The notes under the pieces were generated by a model, which was not told the DNA's origin, made no database searches, and saw only the letters and a program-made list of their open reading frames with translations. Positions 16,917-25,451 of a stretch of DNA of 64,000 nt are shown here, one piece after another. Every line of letters starts with the position of its first letter. Within the stretch, counting starts at the first letter, position 1. Position numbers and translations under genes: made by a program. Origin of the DNA: Paenirhizobium daejeonense (GTDB taxonomy: Bacteria; Pseudomonadota; Alphaproteobacteria; Rhizobiales; Rhizobiaceae); NCBI RefSeq assembly GCF_014280875.1, contig NZ_JACLAL010000005.1, forward strand, positions 62,001 through 126,000, read 5' to 3'.

Positions 16917-17077
16917 CGATGCGTACATTCAAGATGTTAGAGCGTCCTTTGTGCGTCCAAATGGACGCACGGCGCTCTAGTGCATGTCACGCAAAAGTGT
17001 GCAGTGGTTTTGCAGCAACGACATGCGATCAAACAAAAACTTAAAGCGCAAGAAGCGAATCTGAAAGATCGCGACAC
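16917..17077. repeat. Two adjacent palindromic intergenic repeats
   Basis: The gap between the convergent LysR gene and the nucleotidase gene is almost wholly repeat. The first unit (16917-16981) has nested arms TAGAGCG/CGCTCTA and GTGCGTCC/GGACGCAC, and shares a roughly 65 bp stretch in direct orientation with 27337-27402. The second (about 16981-17077) has arms GCATGTC/GACATGC and ends in a CGCTTTAG tail. Such units are, as far as I recall, dispersed in Rhizobium and Agrobacterium genomes. No gene is seen. Confidence 0.65.
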
Positions 17078-17080
17078 GCT

Positions 17081-19069
17081 TTAGAGAATGAGACGGAACT
17101 TGGCGAAGCCTTCGGCGCCGTTGCCGGCATCCTCTATCTTCGCGCCTTTCACCGTCGCTGCATAATCGCGCGCCTTCGGACCGGTCTCGAAGACTGCCGT
17201 CGTCCCTTCCATCGGTGCGAAGCTCCAGTTCTCATCGGCGGCCGGATTGATCGTGCCCTGATCGACGATGTAGCGGACGATGACGTCGCGGTTGGTGTCG
17301 GGTGCGACAAGGATGACCTTGTCGGCGGCGATTTCAGGGAACTTGCCGCCACCGCCCGCGCGGTAGTTGTTTGTCGCGACGACAAATTCCTGACCCGGAT
17401 CGATAGGCTTTCCGTCGAACATCAGGTTGACGATGCGGCTTGCTTCCGGATGGACCGGCTTGCCGTCCTTGTCGAAGCGTGCGGGCATCGAGAGGTCGAT
17501 CTGGTAGGTAACGCCGTCGATAACGTCGTAATTATAGGACGGGAAGTCCGGATTGATGAGCGGCTGATCCTTCTCGCCGGGCTTGAGCTGGTTGAAGATC
17601 CCGGCCGACATTTCCAGCCAGTTCTTCACCTGCTCGCCGGTGATCTTCACCGCCTGCACGGTGTTCGGATAGAGATAGAGGTCGGCGACGTTCTTGATGG
17701 CGATATCGCCTGCGGCAACGTCGGTATAGTAGTCCGCACCACCGCGTCCGCCAGCCTTGAAAGGGGCGGCGGCCGAGAGGAGAGGCAGATCCTTGAATTC
17801 GCCTTCCTTCAACAGGTTCCTGACATACCAGGTCTGCGCGTTCGAGACGATCTGTACCGACGGATCATCGGCTACCAGGGCGAAATAGGAATAGAGCGGC
17901 GCCGAGGTCTTGCCGACCGGGGTACGGACATATTCCAGTGTTGCCTGATGTTCGGCGGCGACGCTTGCCACCACTTCGGGTTTGTCGGCCACATTGGCGA
18001 CGATCTTGCGGCTCTCGTCACGATGATAGATCGGCCGGGCTTCGGAGGTGAAATCCAGGATCTTCCAACCGTTGCCATCCTTTTCCAGGAGCAGGTCGAT
18101 AAGGCCCATATGCGAGCCCCAGAAGCCAGCCATGACAGCAGGTTTGCCGAGTAGCGAGCCCTTCACCGGGTCGGCACCCGGCACATCGACAAAATCCTTC
18201 GGTCCCGGAAAGACCAGATGCTGGTGTCCGGTAAAGACGGCATCGATACCTTCGACGCCTGCGAGATAAAGCGAGGCATTTTCCATACGATCGGATTGGC
18301 CATGGCCGTCGATGCCGGAATGGGAAAGCGCAATCACGATATCGGCGCCTTCCTCCTTCATGACGGGTACCCACGCTCGCGCCGCCTCAACGATATCGCG
18401 CGTCTGACCCTTGCCTTCGAGATTTTTGGCGTCCCACACCATGATTTGCGGCGGTACGAAACCGATGAAGCCGACCTTGATCGGGCTCATCTGGCCGGCT
18501 CCGTCTTTGATCGATTTTTCGAGGATCACGTAGGGCTTGAAATGTAGTTCGTCCTGCTTCGGATCGCTGGCGAGCTGGCCCTTGGTGAAGTTGGCGCACA
18601 CGATCGGGAAGTTCGCGCCGGCCAGCGTGTTGAACATGAAGTCGAGGCCGTAGTTGAACTCGTGGTTGCCAACGGTGCCACAGTCGTAACCGAGCACATT
18701 CATTGCCTTGATAACCGGATGAAGGTCGCCAGCCTTCATGCCTTTCCTGTAGGCCATGTAATCGCCCATCGGATTGCCCTGAAGGAGATCGCCGTTATCG
18801 ACTAGGATCGAGTTGCCCGCTTCCGCCCGAATCGAATCAATCAAGGTTGCCGTGCGCGCCAGGCCCATCGTGTCGTTCGGCTTGTCCGCATAATAGTCAT
18901 ACGGCATCACGTTGACGTGGATATCGGTGGTTTCCATCAGGCGGAGGTGAGCCTGGTTGCCGTTGGCCCTGGCCGCAAAGGGATGCAGCGCGATCAGCGC
19001 AGTCGTTGCGGCGAAGCCACCAATGAACGAGCGGCGGGAGATCGGATGGAGGTCGATCAAAGACGGCAT
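17081..19069 (-). CDS. cpdB: Tat-exported 2',3'-cyclic-nucleotide 2'-phosphodiesterase/3'-nucleotidase
   Basis: A 662-residue periplasmic nucleotidase of the CpdB/5'-nucleotidase family that salvages phosphate and nucleosides from external nucleotides. A twin-arginine signal SRRSFIGGF precedes a hydrophobic stretch ending ARA. The metallophosphatase core shows TTDIHVN, NGDLLQG, GNHEFNYG and SHSGIDGHG. The C-terminal substrate-binding domain carries NNYRAGGGGKFP. The ATG at 19069 follows AAGGAG at good spacing; an ATG five codons upstream (19084) has a weaker GAGAGGA. Tat export is unusual beside the Sec-exported E. coli enzyme and implies folding with metal in the cytosol. Confidence 0.9.
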   Translation of the reverse strand: MPSLIDLHPISRRSFIGGFAATTALIALHPFAARANGNQAHLRLMETTDIHVNVMPYDYYADKPNDTMGLARTATLIDSIRAEAGNSILVDNGDLLQGNPMGDYMAYRKGMKAGDLHPVIKAMNVLGYDCGTVGNHEFNYGLDFMFNTLAGANFPIVCANFTKGQLASDPKQDELHFKPYVILEKSIKDGAGQMSPIKVGFIGFVPPQIMVWDAKNLEGKGQTRDIVEAARAWVPVMKEEGADIVIALSHSGIDGHGQSDRMENASLYLAGVEGIDAVFTGHQHLVFPGPKDFVDVPGADPVKGSLLGKPAVMAGFWGSHMGLIDLLLEKDGNGWKILDFTSEARPIYHRDESRKIVANVADKPEVVASVAAEHQATLEYVRTPVGKTSAPLYSYFALVADDPSVQIVSNAQTWYVRNLLKEGEFKDLPLLSAAAPFKAGGRGGADYYTDVAAGDIAIKNVADLYLYPNTVQAVKITGEQVKNWLEMSAGIFNQLKPGEKDQPLINPDFPSYNYDVIDGVTYQIDLSMPARFDKDGKPVHPEASRIVNLMFDGKPIDPGQEFVVATNNYRAGGGGKFPEIAADKVILVAPDTNRDVIVRYIVDQGTINPAADENWSFAPMEGTTAVFETGPKARDYAATVKGAKIEDAGNGAEGFAKFRLIL

Positions 19070-19280
19070 GGCGGGCTCCTTCATGAATATCCTCTCGGGC
19101 CGGGAGAGTATGTCTGTTTTTCGAGAAGTGCATCCCGAAAATGACAGGGATGTGATGGTGATGAAGTGTCATCACCAAGGCGTGACGTGTGCAATTATCG
19201 TTGATTGTGTTTTGTTGAAATGCAATCTATGGAATAGTAGGATAAAGGAGTGTAACTCGGACGTCATAGGGGGTAGCTGG

Positions 19281-20051
19281 ATGCAATGGTGGAGTTCGAT
19301 CTTCATGGCTGGTGCGGTCGGCGGCATGTCGCCGGAGCTAGCACGCATGGCAGTCAGGGCACAATCGGGGGAGTTTGCAAACTGGTTGGCAAAACTTGAC
19401 AAGGAGGCCGCCTATTCAGTGGCCGTACCGATCATTGCGTCGATAGGCATATTGTTGCTGTTGGCACTGATTGGCGGGCTCGTGGCTCATTTCGTGCGGG
19501 AGGAGGTCAACGGCAAGGCTTTTCTCCTTGGGATCGGCGCTCCGGCATTCGTCCTCTCAACCTTGACCGCCGCGTCTCCAACACAGGAAGTGACAAAGAC
19601 CACAACGGTGGTGACGGAGGGAGCGATGATTAAAAACAGCTCCTTTCTGGTTTCAAATGCGTTCGCCCAATCGGAATCGACCGTTGCGCCCGCAGAGGTT
19701 CTTCTCAATATCGGTGCGATTTCGCAGCAATGTGTTGATTGTCGGGTTGTGTTGCAGGACGCCAACGGACAGGAGCTGGTCACGAAACCGGTAGAGACCG
19801 GCGCCAAGGAGGTCCAGTTTGTCGTGCCGCAGGGAGCGGCAACCGCGACGATTGAAGGCGTCGTTGGCACCAACAATGCCCGCTTTTCCCTGAACGATCT
19901 TGGTCAGGCATCGCCCAGCGGAAATGGCGTGATTGATATCGAGGTGTCTCGGTCGCGAAACTACCTCAACGATGTCCGCTACTTGCTCGGAAACGGAGCG
20001 ATTCAGCCCTTCGATATCGAGTTGAAGGCGGCTGCGCCTGAGTTCAAGTAG
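19281..20051 (+). CDS. Membrane protein of unknown function
   Basis: A 256-residue protein I do not recognise. The N-terminal 40 residues include a short amphipathic region. They are followed by a strong membrane helix (VAVPIIASIGILLLLALIGGLVAHF) and a second hydrophobic segment (FLLGIGAPAFVLSTLTAAS). A Thr-rich linker leads to a NAFAQS stretch that looks like a signal-peptidase site. The C-terminal about 115 residues are predicted beta-rich and contain a CVDC pair. The frame is open upstream, but the antisense of cpdB accounts for that. The start at 19281 has a GGGGG-rich ribosome-binding sequence. There is no obvious partner. Confidence 0.6.
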   Translation: MQWWSSIFMAGAVGGMSPELARMAVRAQSGEFANWLAKLDKEAAYSVAVPIIASIGILLLLALIGGLVAHFVREEVNGKAFLLGIGAPAFVLSTLTAASPTQEVTKTTTVVTEGAMIKNSSFLVSNAFAQSESTVAPAEVLLNIGAISQQCVDCRVVLQDANGQELVTKPVETGAKEVQFVVPQGAATATIEGVVGTNNARFSLNDLGQASPSGNGVIDIEVSRSRNYLNDVRYLLGNGAIQPFDIELKAAAPEFK

Positions 20052-20136
20052 GGCCTGCCAGTCTGCAAACGCAGTGCGGAAGACCAGTGCCTGGTACGGG
20101 CACTGGTCTTCGGATCAGACGTCGCTATAGCAGTTC

Positions 20137-20472
20137 TTAACGGACGAGAACTGGCCGAACCTCCTGATGGAAATTGCGGAAATAGGCGGACATCTGCGCC
20201 AGAGAATTGGAACTCTGATCGATCTGGACGCCCAGATAGCCGCCATAGGCCCAACGCACAGTGCCTTCAATCAGCCCGATGTCATCGGTCTGAACGACGA
20301 CGTGACTGCCCTTTGCGACATGCAACCTTCCCAGCAGCTCGATCCCGATGCCGGTTCGCGAGACGTTGTAAATGCGTCCTTCGCTTTCCTGGTTGAGGTG
20401 CCTGATCCTGCCCTTCATGCGGACGCGGCTCCGGTTCGCCTTGCGCCCTTCGATCTGCAGTCTTTGCTCCAT
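20137..20472 (-). CDS. PilZ-domain protein, predicted c-di-GMP binder
   Basis: A 111-residue single-domain PilZ protein. The RxxxR motif is RKANR near residue 10 and the second motif is NVSRTG near residue 34, so both cyclic-di-GMP contact motifs are intact. The remaining strands (SHVVVQTDDIGLIEGTVRWAYGGYLGVQID) fit the PilZ barrel. The start at 20472 (MEQRLQIEG) is preferred; 11 additional upstream codons are open. It is transcribed alone, convergent with the unknown membrane protein. Confidence 0.85.
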   Translation of the reverse strand: MEQRLQIEGRKANRSRVRMKGRIRHLNQESEGRIYNVSRTGIGIELLGRLHVAKGSHVVVQTDDIGLIEGTVRWAYGGYLGVQIDQSSNSLAQMSAYFRNFHQEVRPVLVR

Positions 20473-20576
20473 CGTTTGCCCCCGTGATGTTCGATTTCGG
20501 GGCATTATGGAAACGAGGCGTAGACGCTGATTAAATCTGGTCGGTAAAATATGAACTATTCTGCATTTTGGGACCG

Positions 20577-21038
20577 TTAGAGGCCGACATTGGGCCGTTC
20601 CATGACTTCCCGGAGTGCAAAGCTGGAGTTTATCTTCACCACGTGCGGCAAGGCGGATAGCCAGTCGCGGTGGATCCTTTCGTAGTCTTCGAGATCCTTG
20701 GCCGCGACCCTGAGGATATAGTCGTATTCGCCAGACATCAGGTAGCAGACCAGAACGTTCGGACAGCGCTTCACTGCCGCCTCGAATTCGCTGAGCGTCT
20801 TGGCGAACTGTCCGGAGAGGGAGATGTGGACGATCACCATCATCTTGTACTCGATCGCCTTGTGCGACAGTCGGGCATAATAGCCGCTGATGACTCCGGT
20901 CTTTTCGAGAATGTCGTGCCGTCTCGAACAGGCCGAGGGGCTGAGGCCCACCTTCTCCGCGAGTTCGGCATTGGTCATGCGGCCGTTCTGTTGAAGCTCC
21001 TTCAGAATGGCAAGATCGATGCTGTCGAGTTCACTCAT
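20577..21038 (-). CDS. Lrp/AsnC-family regulator, probably of ald
   Basis: A 153-residue Lrp-type regulator. The N-terminal helix-turn-helix (LKELQQNGRMTNAELAEKVGLSPSACSRRHDILEKTGVI) is followed by a RAM ligand-binding domain (MVIVHISLSGQ, then VLVCYLMSGEYDYILRVAAKDLEDYERI). The start at 21038 gives the standard length. It is divergent from alanine dehydrogenase across 157 bp, the same layout as aldR-aldA in rhizobia. Activation of ald by alanine is the likely role, inferred from this arrangement. Confidence 0.9.
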   Translation of the reverse strand: MSELDSIDLAILKELQQNGRMTNAELAEKVGLSPSACSRRHDILEKTGVISGYYARLSHKAIEYKMMVIVHISLSGQFAKTLSEFEAAVKRCPNVLVCYLMSGEYDYILRVAAKDLEDYERIHRDWLSALPHVVKINSSFALREVMERPNVGL

Positions 21039-21195
21039 TCGCGGATCTTTCGAAGTTTGCTTAAGCGAACGCAATTTTCTGCGAATGACGCGGTTTTGGC
21101 AATTCCATTTTGCAAGGACATTCCACGCATTCGGTGGTTCAATTTCTCGCTTTTAGCGAGAGACCGGCTCAAGGCCGGCGAGAAGAGAGGAACCC

Positions 21196-22314
21196 ATGCG
21201 CGTAGGCTGCCCCAAGGAAATCAAGAACCATGAATATCGCGTCGGACTGACGCCCGGCGCGGTGCGCGAATATGTGGCCCATGGCCATGACGTGCTTGTC
21301 GAAACGGGAGCCGGAGCCGGGATCGGCGCGGATGACGGGGCCTATATGGCTGCGGGCGCAAGGATCGCCGCAAGCGCCAGGGATGTGTTCGAAAAGTCGG
21401 ACATGATCGTCAAGGTCAAGGAACCACAGCCCTCCGAATGGGTGCAGTTGCGCGATGGCCAGATCCTCTACACCTATCTGCATCTCGCGCCCGATCCGGA
21501 ACAGACGAAGGGCCTTCTGGCCAGTGGCGTGACGGCTGTCGCCTATGAGACGGTTACCGACGACCGTGGCGGGCTGCCGTTGCTTGCTCCCATGTCCGAA
21601 GTTGCGGGGCGTCTTGCAATTCAGGCGGGGGCGACGGCCTTGCAGAAGGCGAATGGAGGCCGTGGCATTCTGCTCGGCGGTGTCCCGGGTGTCCTGCCGG
21701 CCAAGGTGACCGTGATCGGCGGCGGCGTCGTCGGCCTGCATGCCGCGCGCATGGCGGCGGGTCTTGGCGCCGACGTGAGCATAATCGATCGCTCATTGCC
21801 GCGCCTTCGCCAGCTCGACGAACTCTTCGCCGGCCGCATACACACCGTCTATTCGACCATAGATGCACTGGAACAGGAAGTGTTCTCGGCGGACCTTGTG
21901 ATCGGCGCGGTGCTGATCCCTGGTGCGGCCGCGCCGAAACTCGTTACCCGCGAAATGCTTTCCGGCATGAAGAAGGGAGCGGTCATCGTCGATGTGGCGA
22001 TCGATCAGGGCGGCTGTTTTGAGACCTCCCACGCCACCACCCATTCCGATCCGACCTATGAGGTCGATGGCATCGTGCATTACTGCGTCGCCAATATGCC
22101 GGGCGCCGTTCCGGTGACGTCGGCCCATGCTCTCAACAATGCCACGCTGGTGCATGGTCTGGCGCTGGCCGACAGGGGCCTGCGGGCGATTGCCGAGGAT
22201 CGTCATCTGCGCAATGGCCTCAACGTCCACCGGGGCCGGGTTACGAACGGACCTGTCGCGGAGGCGCTGGGATATGACCTTCAGGCGCCAGAACTGGCGC
22301 TGAACGTCGCCTGA
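21196..22314 (+). CDS. ald: Alanine dehydrogenase
   Basis: A 372-residue NAD-dependent enzyme interconverting L-alanine with pyruvate plus ammonia. Catalytic Lys75 (KVKEPQP) and His96 (YLHLAP) sit at the same numbers as in the well-studied mycobacterial enzyme. The NAD fold motif [15 protein letters not shown] begins near residue 175. A GAGAGGAACCC ribosome-binding sequence precedes the ATG. Regulation by the divergent Lrp-type gene is expected. In rhizobia this enzyme influences alanine use and export by bacteroids. Confidence 0.96.
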   Translation: MRVGCPKEIKNHEYRVGLTPGAVREYVAHGHDVLVETGAGAGIGADDGAYMAAGARIAASARDVFEKSDMIVKVKEPQPSEWVQLRDGQILYTYLHLAPDPEQTKGLLASGVTAVAYETVTDDRGGLPLLAPMSEVAGRLAIQAGATALQKANGGRGILLGGVPGVLPAKVTVIGGGVVGLHAARMAAGLGADVSIIDRSLPRLRQLDELFAGRIHTVYSTIDALEQEVFSADLVIGAVLIPGAAAPKLVTREMLSGMKKGAVIVDVAIDQGGCFETSHATTHSDPTYEVDGIVHYCVANMPGAVPVTSAHALNNATLVHGLALADRGLRAIAEDRHLRNGLNVHRGRVTNGPVAEALGYDLQAPELALNVA

Positions 22315-22374
22315 GAGGTTACGGCCACGGCAAGCGCGATGTCAGGTCCGCTTCTTCGGTGCGGCCGTGGCCGA

Positions 22375-22407
22375 AAGGGCCGGCTCTCCCATCGGCCGGC
22401 CCTTTTT
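22375..22407. terminator. Bidirectional terminator between ald and the DUF1203 gene
   Basis: A 10 bp GC-rich stem (22375-22384 with 22395-22404) with a T-run on the plus strand and A-rich bases on the other side. It separates convergent genes. A second long-arm hairpin (GGCCACGGC/GCCGTGGCC) lies just before it. Confidence 0.8.
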
Positions 22408-22416
22408 CATGTTCGG

Positions 22417-22887
22417 TCAGGCCCGGTCGATCCGGCATTGATAGCAGTTGTTGCGGGCGGAGCGGACATGCACATAGGCGATATCGGGTCGCGCCAGGAG
22501 TTCGGCGGCTCGCGCCTCGACATTTTCGCGCAGCGTGACGGCGCCGGTGCCGTAGACGATGCGGTCGTCGTGGCCGTAGCCGCGCAAAATATAATCGGGA
22601 CTGCTTTCCAGGATCGGCGGCACGCTCTCGCCGGCATAGCGTGGGCATTCCTCGGCATGCATGAAGATCGGCCCTGTCTCGGCATAAGGCTGAAGAGCCG
22701 GGAAGGGACGATAGGCTAGCGTCAGGTACGGCTTGCCGTCGCCGATGTCCGAAAGGCAGTGGCGGCAGGGATAGCCGGTGCCGGAGGTCATGCGTCTCTC
22801 GGGGGCAAGGCCATAGGCGTCCGCTTCCCCGAGGCGGTAGGAAGTCGCCTGATCGCTCGGCATGGGCGTGAATGTGATGGTCGTCAT
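22417..22887 (-). CDS. DUF1203 family protein
   Basis: A 156-residue protein with the DUF1203 signature: YPCRHCL, then the YLTLAYRPF segment, the GPIFMHAEECPRY motif with His and Cys, and the closing VRSARNNCYQCRI. The paired cysteines (PCRHC; NCYQC) and the HxxxC pattern suggest a bound metal or redox function, but no reaction is known to me for the family. Monocistronic, 169 bp from the divergent metallopeptidase gene. Confidence 0.85.
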   Translation of the reverse strand: MTTITFTPMPSDQATSYRLGEADAYGLAPERRMTSGTGYPCRHCLSDIGDGKPYLTLAYRPFPALQPYAETGPIFMHAEECPRYAGESVPPILESSPDYILRGYGHDDRIVYGTGAVTLRENVEARAAELLARPDIAYVHVRSARNNCYQCRIDRA

Positions 22888-23056
22888 GAGGTGGTTCCTT
22901 CTGATTATGCCCCATTGTCCCGCTCCTGACGAAGCTCGCCCACCCGATTCCTGCCTTGGCGGCTGATATCCGCCCAGATTTGGCGATTCTCCCTCTCTTC
23001 CCGCTGTCCTAGCTTCCTGCTGCGTTTTCGCTCTTCAGGAGAACAGGGGGGGGTAC

Positions 23057-23896
23057 ATGAGGAGGTTGTCGATCGGACTGGCGGCGGCACTGATGGTCAC
23101 AGTCGTAGCGGGGGCCGGCCCGCTACAGGCCAAGGCCGCCAAGGAGGCAAAGCTGACGGAGAAGCAGCTGGAAGAGGCGCGGACCTTCATGGTCAACAAC
23201 GCGATCTTCACGCTGTTTCACGAGGCTGGCCACATGCTGATCTCGGAATTCGGCCTGCCGGTTCTGGGGCGCGAGGAGGATGCCGTCGATGCGCTCTCCT
23301 CGATCCTGCTGTTGGAGGCCGATGTCGAGGAGCTCGACGTCGCCATGCAGGATGCCGCCGATGGCTGGTTTCTGTCGGATGAAGCACGTGAGGAGGATCT
23401 GAACGAAACCGACTTCCTCGACACGCACGGTCTCGACCGCCAGCGCGCCTATGCCATTGTCTGCATGATGGTCGGGGCGGATGCGAAGTATTTCGAGAAT
23501 TTTGCCGACTCGCTCGATTTCCCCAGGGAACGCCGGGAGGAATGCGAGGGGGAGTATCAGCATGCCAAGGATAGCTGGTTCTCGCTTCTGGCACAGCATC
23601 AGGCGGAGGAGGGCAAGGGCAAGCCGCTCAATGTCTCCTACGAGCCTGCCGACAATCCGGATGTCCAGATCTTCGCGGACATGCTGAAGGAGGCAAGCGT
23701 ACTGGAACTCGTTTCCGAGGGCATCGGCACCAGCTACAAATTCGATGATGGTATCAAACTGACGGCCAAGAGCTGTGGCGTCGTCAACGCCTTCTGGAAT
23801 CCGCAGACGCGTGAGATCACCTATTGCTATGAATTGGCCGTGCAGCATCTCATGCTGATCGATGGCTATTTCAAGCGCGAGAAGGTGCAGAACTGA
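23057..23896 (+). CDS. Secreted DUF4344 metallopeptidase-like protein
   Basis: A 279-residue exported protein. A signal peptide (RRLSIGLAAALMVTVVAGAGPLQA) is followed by the zinc-protease motif HEAGH at residues 55-59. About 20 residues later comes an acidic ED-x2-DALSS segment that probably supplies the third metal ligand, as in the DUF4344 family. The C-terminal part has NAFWNPQTREITYCYEL, also family-conserved. Its substrate is unknown. The ATG follows a G-rich AGAACAGGGGGGG sequence. No peptidase partner or inhibitor gene is adjacent. Confidence 0.85.
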   Translation: MRRLSIGLAAALMVTVVAGAGPLQAKAAKEAKLTEKQLEEARTFMVNNAIFTLFHEAGHMLISEFGLPVLGREEDAVDALSSILLLEADVEELDVAMQDAADGWFLSDEAREEDLNETDFLDTHGLDRQRAYAIVCMMVGADAKYFENFADSLDFPRERREECEGEYQHAKDSWFSLLAQHQAEEGKGKPLNVSYEPADNPDVQIFADMLKEASVLELVSEGIGTSYKFDDGIKLTAKSCGVVNAFWNPQTREITYCYELAVQHLMLIDGYFKREKVQN

Positions 23897-23917
23897 AGAC
23901 CGGCTGCGCCGGACGAA

Positions 23918-23955
23918 AAAGCGCCGCGTTCCCTCCGGAGCAACGGCGCTTTCCC
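23918..23955. terminator. Bidirectional terminator after the DUF4344 gene
   Basis: A 9 bp stem (AAAGCGCCG with CGGCGCTTT) and a 17-base loop. T-tracts lie on both strands, and it sits between convergent genes. Confidence 0.8.
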
Positions 23956-23972
23956 AGATTGAAAAGGCTGGA

Positions 23973-25412
23973 TCAGAGCGCGACGTTGTCGCGCTTGAGA
24001 AGCTGCAGGAGCTCTGTTTCGCTGATCGGATCTACAAGCGTGGTTGAGGTTCCAACAGGCGAGAAGCCAAACTGCTGATAGAGCTGCAGCGCGCGCGGAT
24101 GGTCCAGAGAATTGGTCGTCACCACCACCTTTTTCGGATTGCCCTGCCAGACAGAATAAAGGGCCTGCAGGAGGAACCACTTGCCGAGGCCAAGGCCGAG
24201 CGCGTGTTCGATCAGTCCGAAATAGGAAAGCTCGACCAGTTCCTCGCTCTGCTGCAGGAACTCGAAGAAACCGGCAGGTGCTCCATTCACATACAGCACG
24301 GAAATGGTAACTCTCGGATCGTGGATTGCCGTTTTGAGTTCGGCATCGCTCATCCTGAGCCGGCTGTACCAGTGCCAGCGGGCGCCCACCTGACGGTGAA
24401 GGAAACGATAGAACGGCAGTGGAATTTCATGGGTCCGCATGATCGCTGTCTGGATGTTGACCGGCACCGGCAGGCTGGCCTTCGGAGGCGCTGTCATCTC
24501 CAGCGTCGTCACAGTTGCGGTGAGGGGGCCGTGTGTCGGCGCGCCGATCGCTTCGGCCGCGCCGGTAACGATCGGCGTTTCCGTTTCCGGCTTCGAACCC
24601 CATTCCGACCACGATCCGTCGTAAAGCGAGTTGTCGCTGTGGCCGATGGATTCCAGCGCGAGCGTGACCACCGCTGCCGTGACCCCGGACCCGCAACTCG
24701 TGACCACCGGCTGGGAAAGATCGATACCAGCGGTGGTGAAGATAGAACGGAGGGTCGCCAGGTCCTTCAGGTGACCGTTCTCTGAGAGAATGGAAGCAGG
24801 AACGCTACGAGCGCCCGGCATGTGGCCGGAACGCATGCCGGCGCGGGGCTCGGCTTCCTCGCCAGTAAAGCGGCCGGCCGAGCGGGCGTCGGCGATCTGC
24901 CGTGAGCCGGCCTCGACGATATCCAGCATCTGCGGGAAGGAGGTTACGCGCTTGCGATCGAAAGTGATTTCGAATGTGGCAGGCTTCGGTTCCGGCAGGT
25001 CGGTTTCCAGCGGTCGGCCCGAGGCCTTCCAGCCGTCGATGCCGCCATCGAGCACGTAGACGGCCTTTGCACCCATCACCCGGAACATCCACCAGACGCG
25101 CGGCGCGGAAAAGAAGCCCGGACCGTCATAGACGACGATGGTGTCGGTGGCGGAAATGCCGAGCTTGCCGACTTCTTCCGCAAAGTATGACGGCGTCGGC
25201 AGGGTGTGCGGAAGACCGGTCGAATGGTCGGCGATGGCGTCCTGATCGAAGAACACGGCACCCGGAATGTGGCCGGCGGCATATTCCGCCGCGCCGTTGC
25301 GGTTATGAGCCGGCAGATACCAGGAGGCATCGACAATCCGGAACTCCGGTGCGCCGAGCTGTTTTTCGACCCAGTCGGCAGACACGACGAAACGGCTTTT
25401 CTCCGCAGGCAT
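23973..25412 (-). CDS. sseA: 3-mercaptopyruvate sulfurtransferase fused to GNAT acetyltransferase
   Basis: A single 479-codon frame. Residues 1-284 form a two-rhodanese mercaptopyruvate sulfurtransferase, with the active-site loop CGSGVTA at Cys240 and the closing DGSWSEWG motif. Instead of stopping there, the frame continues through an Ala/Thr/Pro linker (about 282-300) into a complete GNAT domain (about 300-479: EMTAPP, LPFYRFLHRQVG, the acetyl-CoA loop ALGLGLGKWF, DHPRALQLYQQFGF). No stop or good ribosome-binding site for a separate GNAT start is seen; an internal Met306 has GGAG directly abutting it. Third gene after cysK and alaX. Confidence 0.85.
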   Translation of the reverse strand: MPAEKSRFVVSADWVEKQLGAPEFRIVDASWYLPAHNRNGAAEYAAGHIPGAVFFDQDAIADHSTGLPHTLPTPSYFAEEVGKLGISATDTIVVYDGPGFFSAPRVWWMFRVMGAKAVYVLDGGIDGWKASGRPLETDLPEPKPATFEITFDRKRVTSFPQMLDIVEAGSRQIADARSAGRFTGEEAEPRAGMRSGHMPGARSVPASILSENGHLKDLATLRSIFTTAGIDLSQPVVTSCGSGVTAAVVTLALESIGHSDNSLYDGSWSEWGSKPETETPIVTGAAEAIGAPTHGPLTATVTTLEMTAPPKASLPVPVNIQTAIMRTHEIPLPFYRFLHRQVGARWHWYSRLRMSDAELKTAIHDPRVTISVLYVNGAPAGFFEFLQQSEELVELSYFGLIEHALGLGLGKWFLLQALYSVWQGNPKKVVVTTNSLDHPRALQLYQQFGFSPVGTSTTLVDPISETELLQLLKRDNVAL

Positions 25413-25451
25413 GGTCTTCTCCCATATGATCTGTAGGTTTTGGCCCCGAGG

